DNA of 64,000 nt from Streptomyces sp. DG2A-72. Its GTDB lineage: Bacteria; Actinomycetota; Actinomycetes; Streptomycetales; Streptomycetaceae. Location: the NCBI RefSeq assembly GCF_030499575.1, contig NZ_JASTLC010000001.1, forward strand, positions 2,504,001 to 2,568,000. Reading direction: 5' to 3'. This document shows, piece by piece, positions 63,478 through 64,000 of the stretch. Position 1 is the stretch's first letter. Every line of letters starts with the position of its first letter. Under the pieces are notes generated by a model. It worked only from the letters and a program-made list of their open reading frames with translations. It was not told the DNA's origin and did no database searches. Both the position numbers and the translations under genes were made by a program.

Positions 63478-64000
<523 letters not shown>

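Overview
The window is a high-GC actinobacterial chromosome segment, almost certainly Streptomyces. Signs are the strong G/C bias at third codon positions, many GTG starts, ATGA/GTGA stop-start overlaps, the trpC-trpM-trpB-trpA order, the his cluster using PriA (one isomerase for HisA and TrpF), an ileS T-box leader and repeated Streptomyces-type 3' elements. It reads mostly as conserved core chromosome. No insertion sequence, prophage, CRISPR array, tRNA or rRNA gene was seen.

Layout. 1-4.1 kb: a divergent steroid C/D-ring catabolism block (fadA6-kstR2-ipdF on the minus strand, two acyl-CoA dehydrogenases on the plus strand) around a near-consensus KstR2 operator. 4.1-7.8 kb: an orphan cytochrome b (qcrB), a vWA protein and a B-box/rhomboid protease. 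7.9-14 kb: gltBD (NADPH glutamate synthase). 14.3-15.1 kb: a VIT-type metal transporter whose promoter carries an iron-box-like sequence. 15.3-23.1 kb: a tightly coupled seven-gene run of four ADP-ribosylglycohydrolase (ARH) paralogues, a ribokinase-like PfkB kinase, a CaiB CoA-transferase and a CitE-like lyase. 23.2-25 kb: lgt and a DsbA-like protein. 25-32 kb: a tryptophan block (trpA, trpB, trpM, trpC, three small membrane proteins, trpE) beginning with hisI. 32-34.6 kb: a TIGR03085-type protein and an ArsR-type regulator/MFS exporter pair. 34.7-40.4 kb: hisD-hisC-hisB-small membrane protein-hisH-priA-ridA-hisF. 40.6-48.1 kb: a beta-helix membrane protein, a LON-domain protein, YbaK, a 24-residue bL37-like ribosomal protein, an ABC exporter, a NYN-domain protein and a small hydrophilic protein. 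48.2-51.8 kb: dnaE. 52-62.9 kb: DUF2252 protein, second DsbA-like protein, PhoD, dienelactone hydrolase-like protein, MscS channel, SDR, GNAT, rluD, lspA and a histone H1-like/DksA zinc-finger protein. 63.2-64 kb: T-box leader and the start of ileS.

How it fits together. Nitrogen assimilation (gltBD) lies near the tryptophan and histidine pathways, linked by PriA. RidA, which removes reactive enamines, sits inside the his operon. The least explained system is the ARH/ribokinase/CoA run. It looks like one transcription and translation unit, and one of its four hydrolases has lost part of the catalytic signature. A second theme is a family of hairpin elements placed in the same orientation just after minus-strand stop codons (four copies); one of them supplies the stop codon of trpM.
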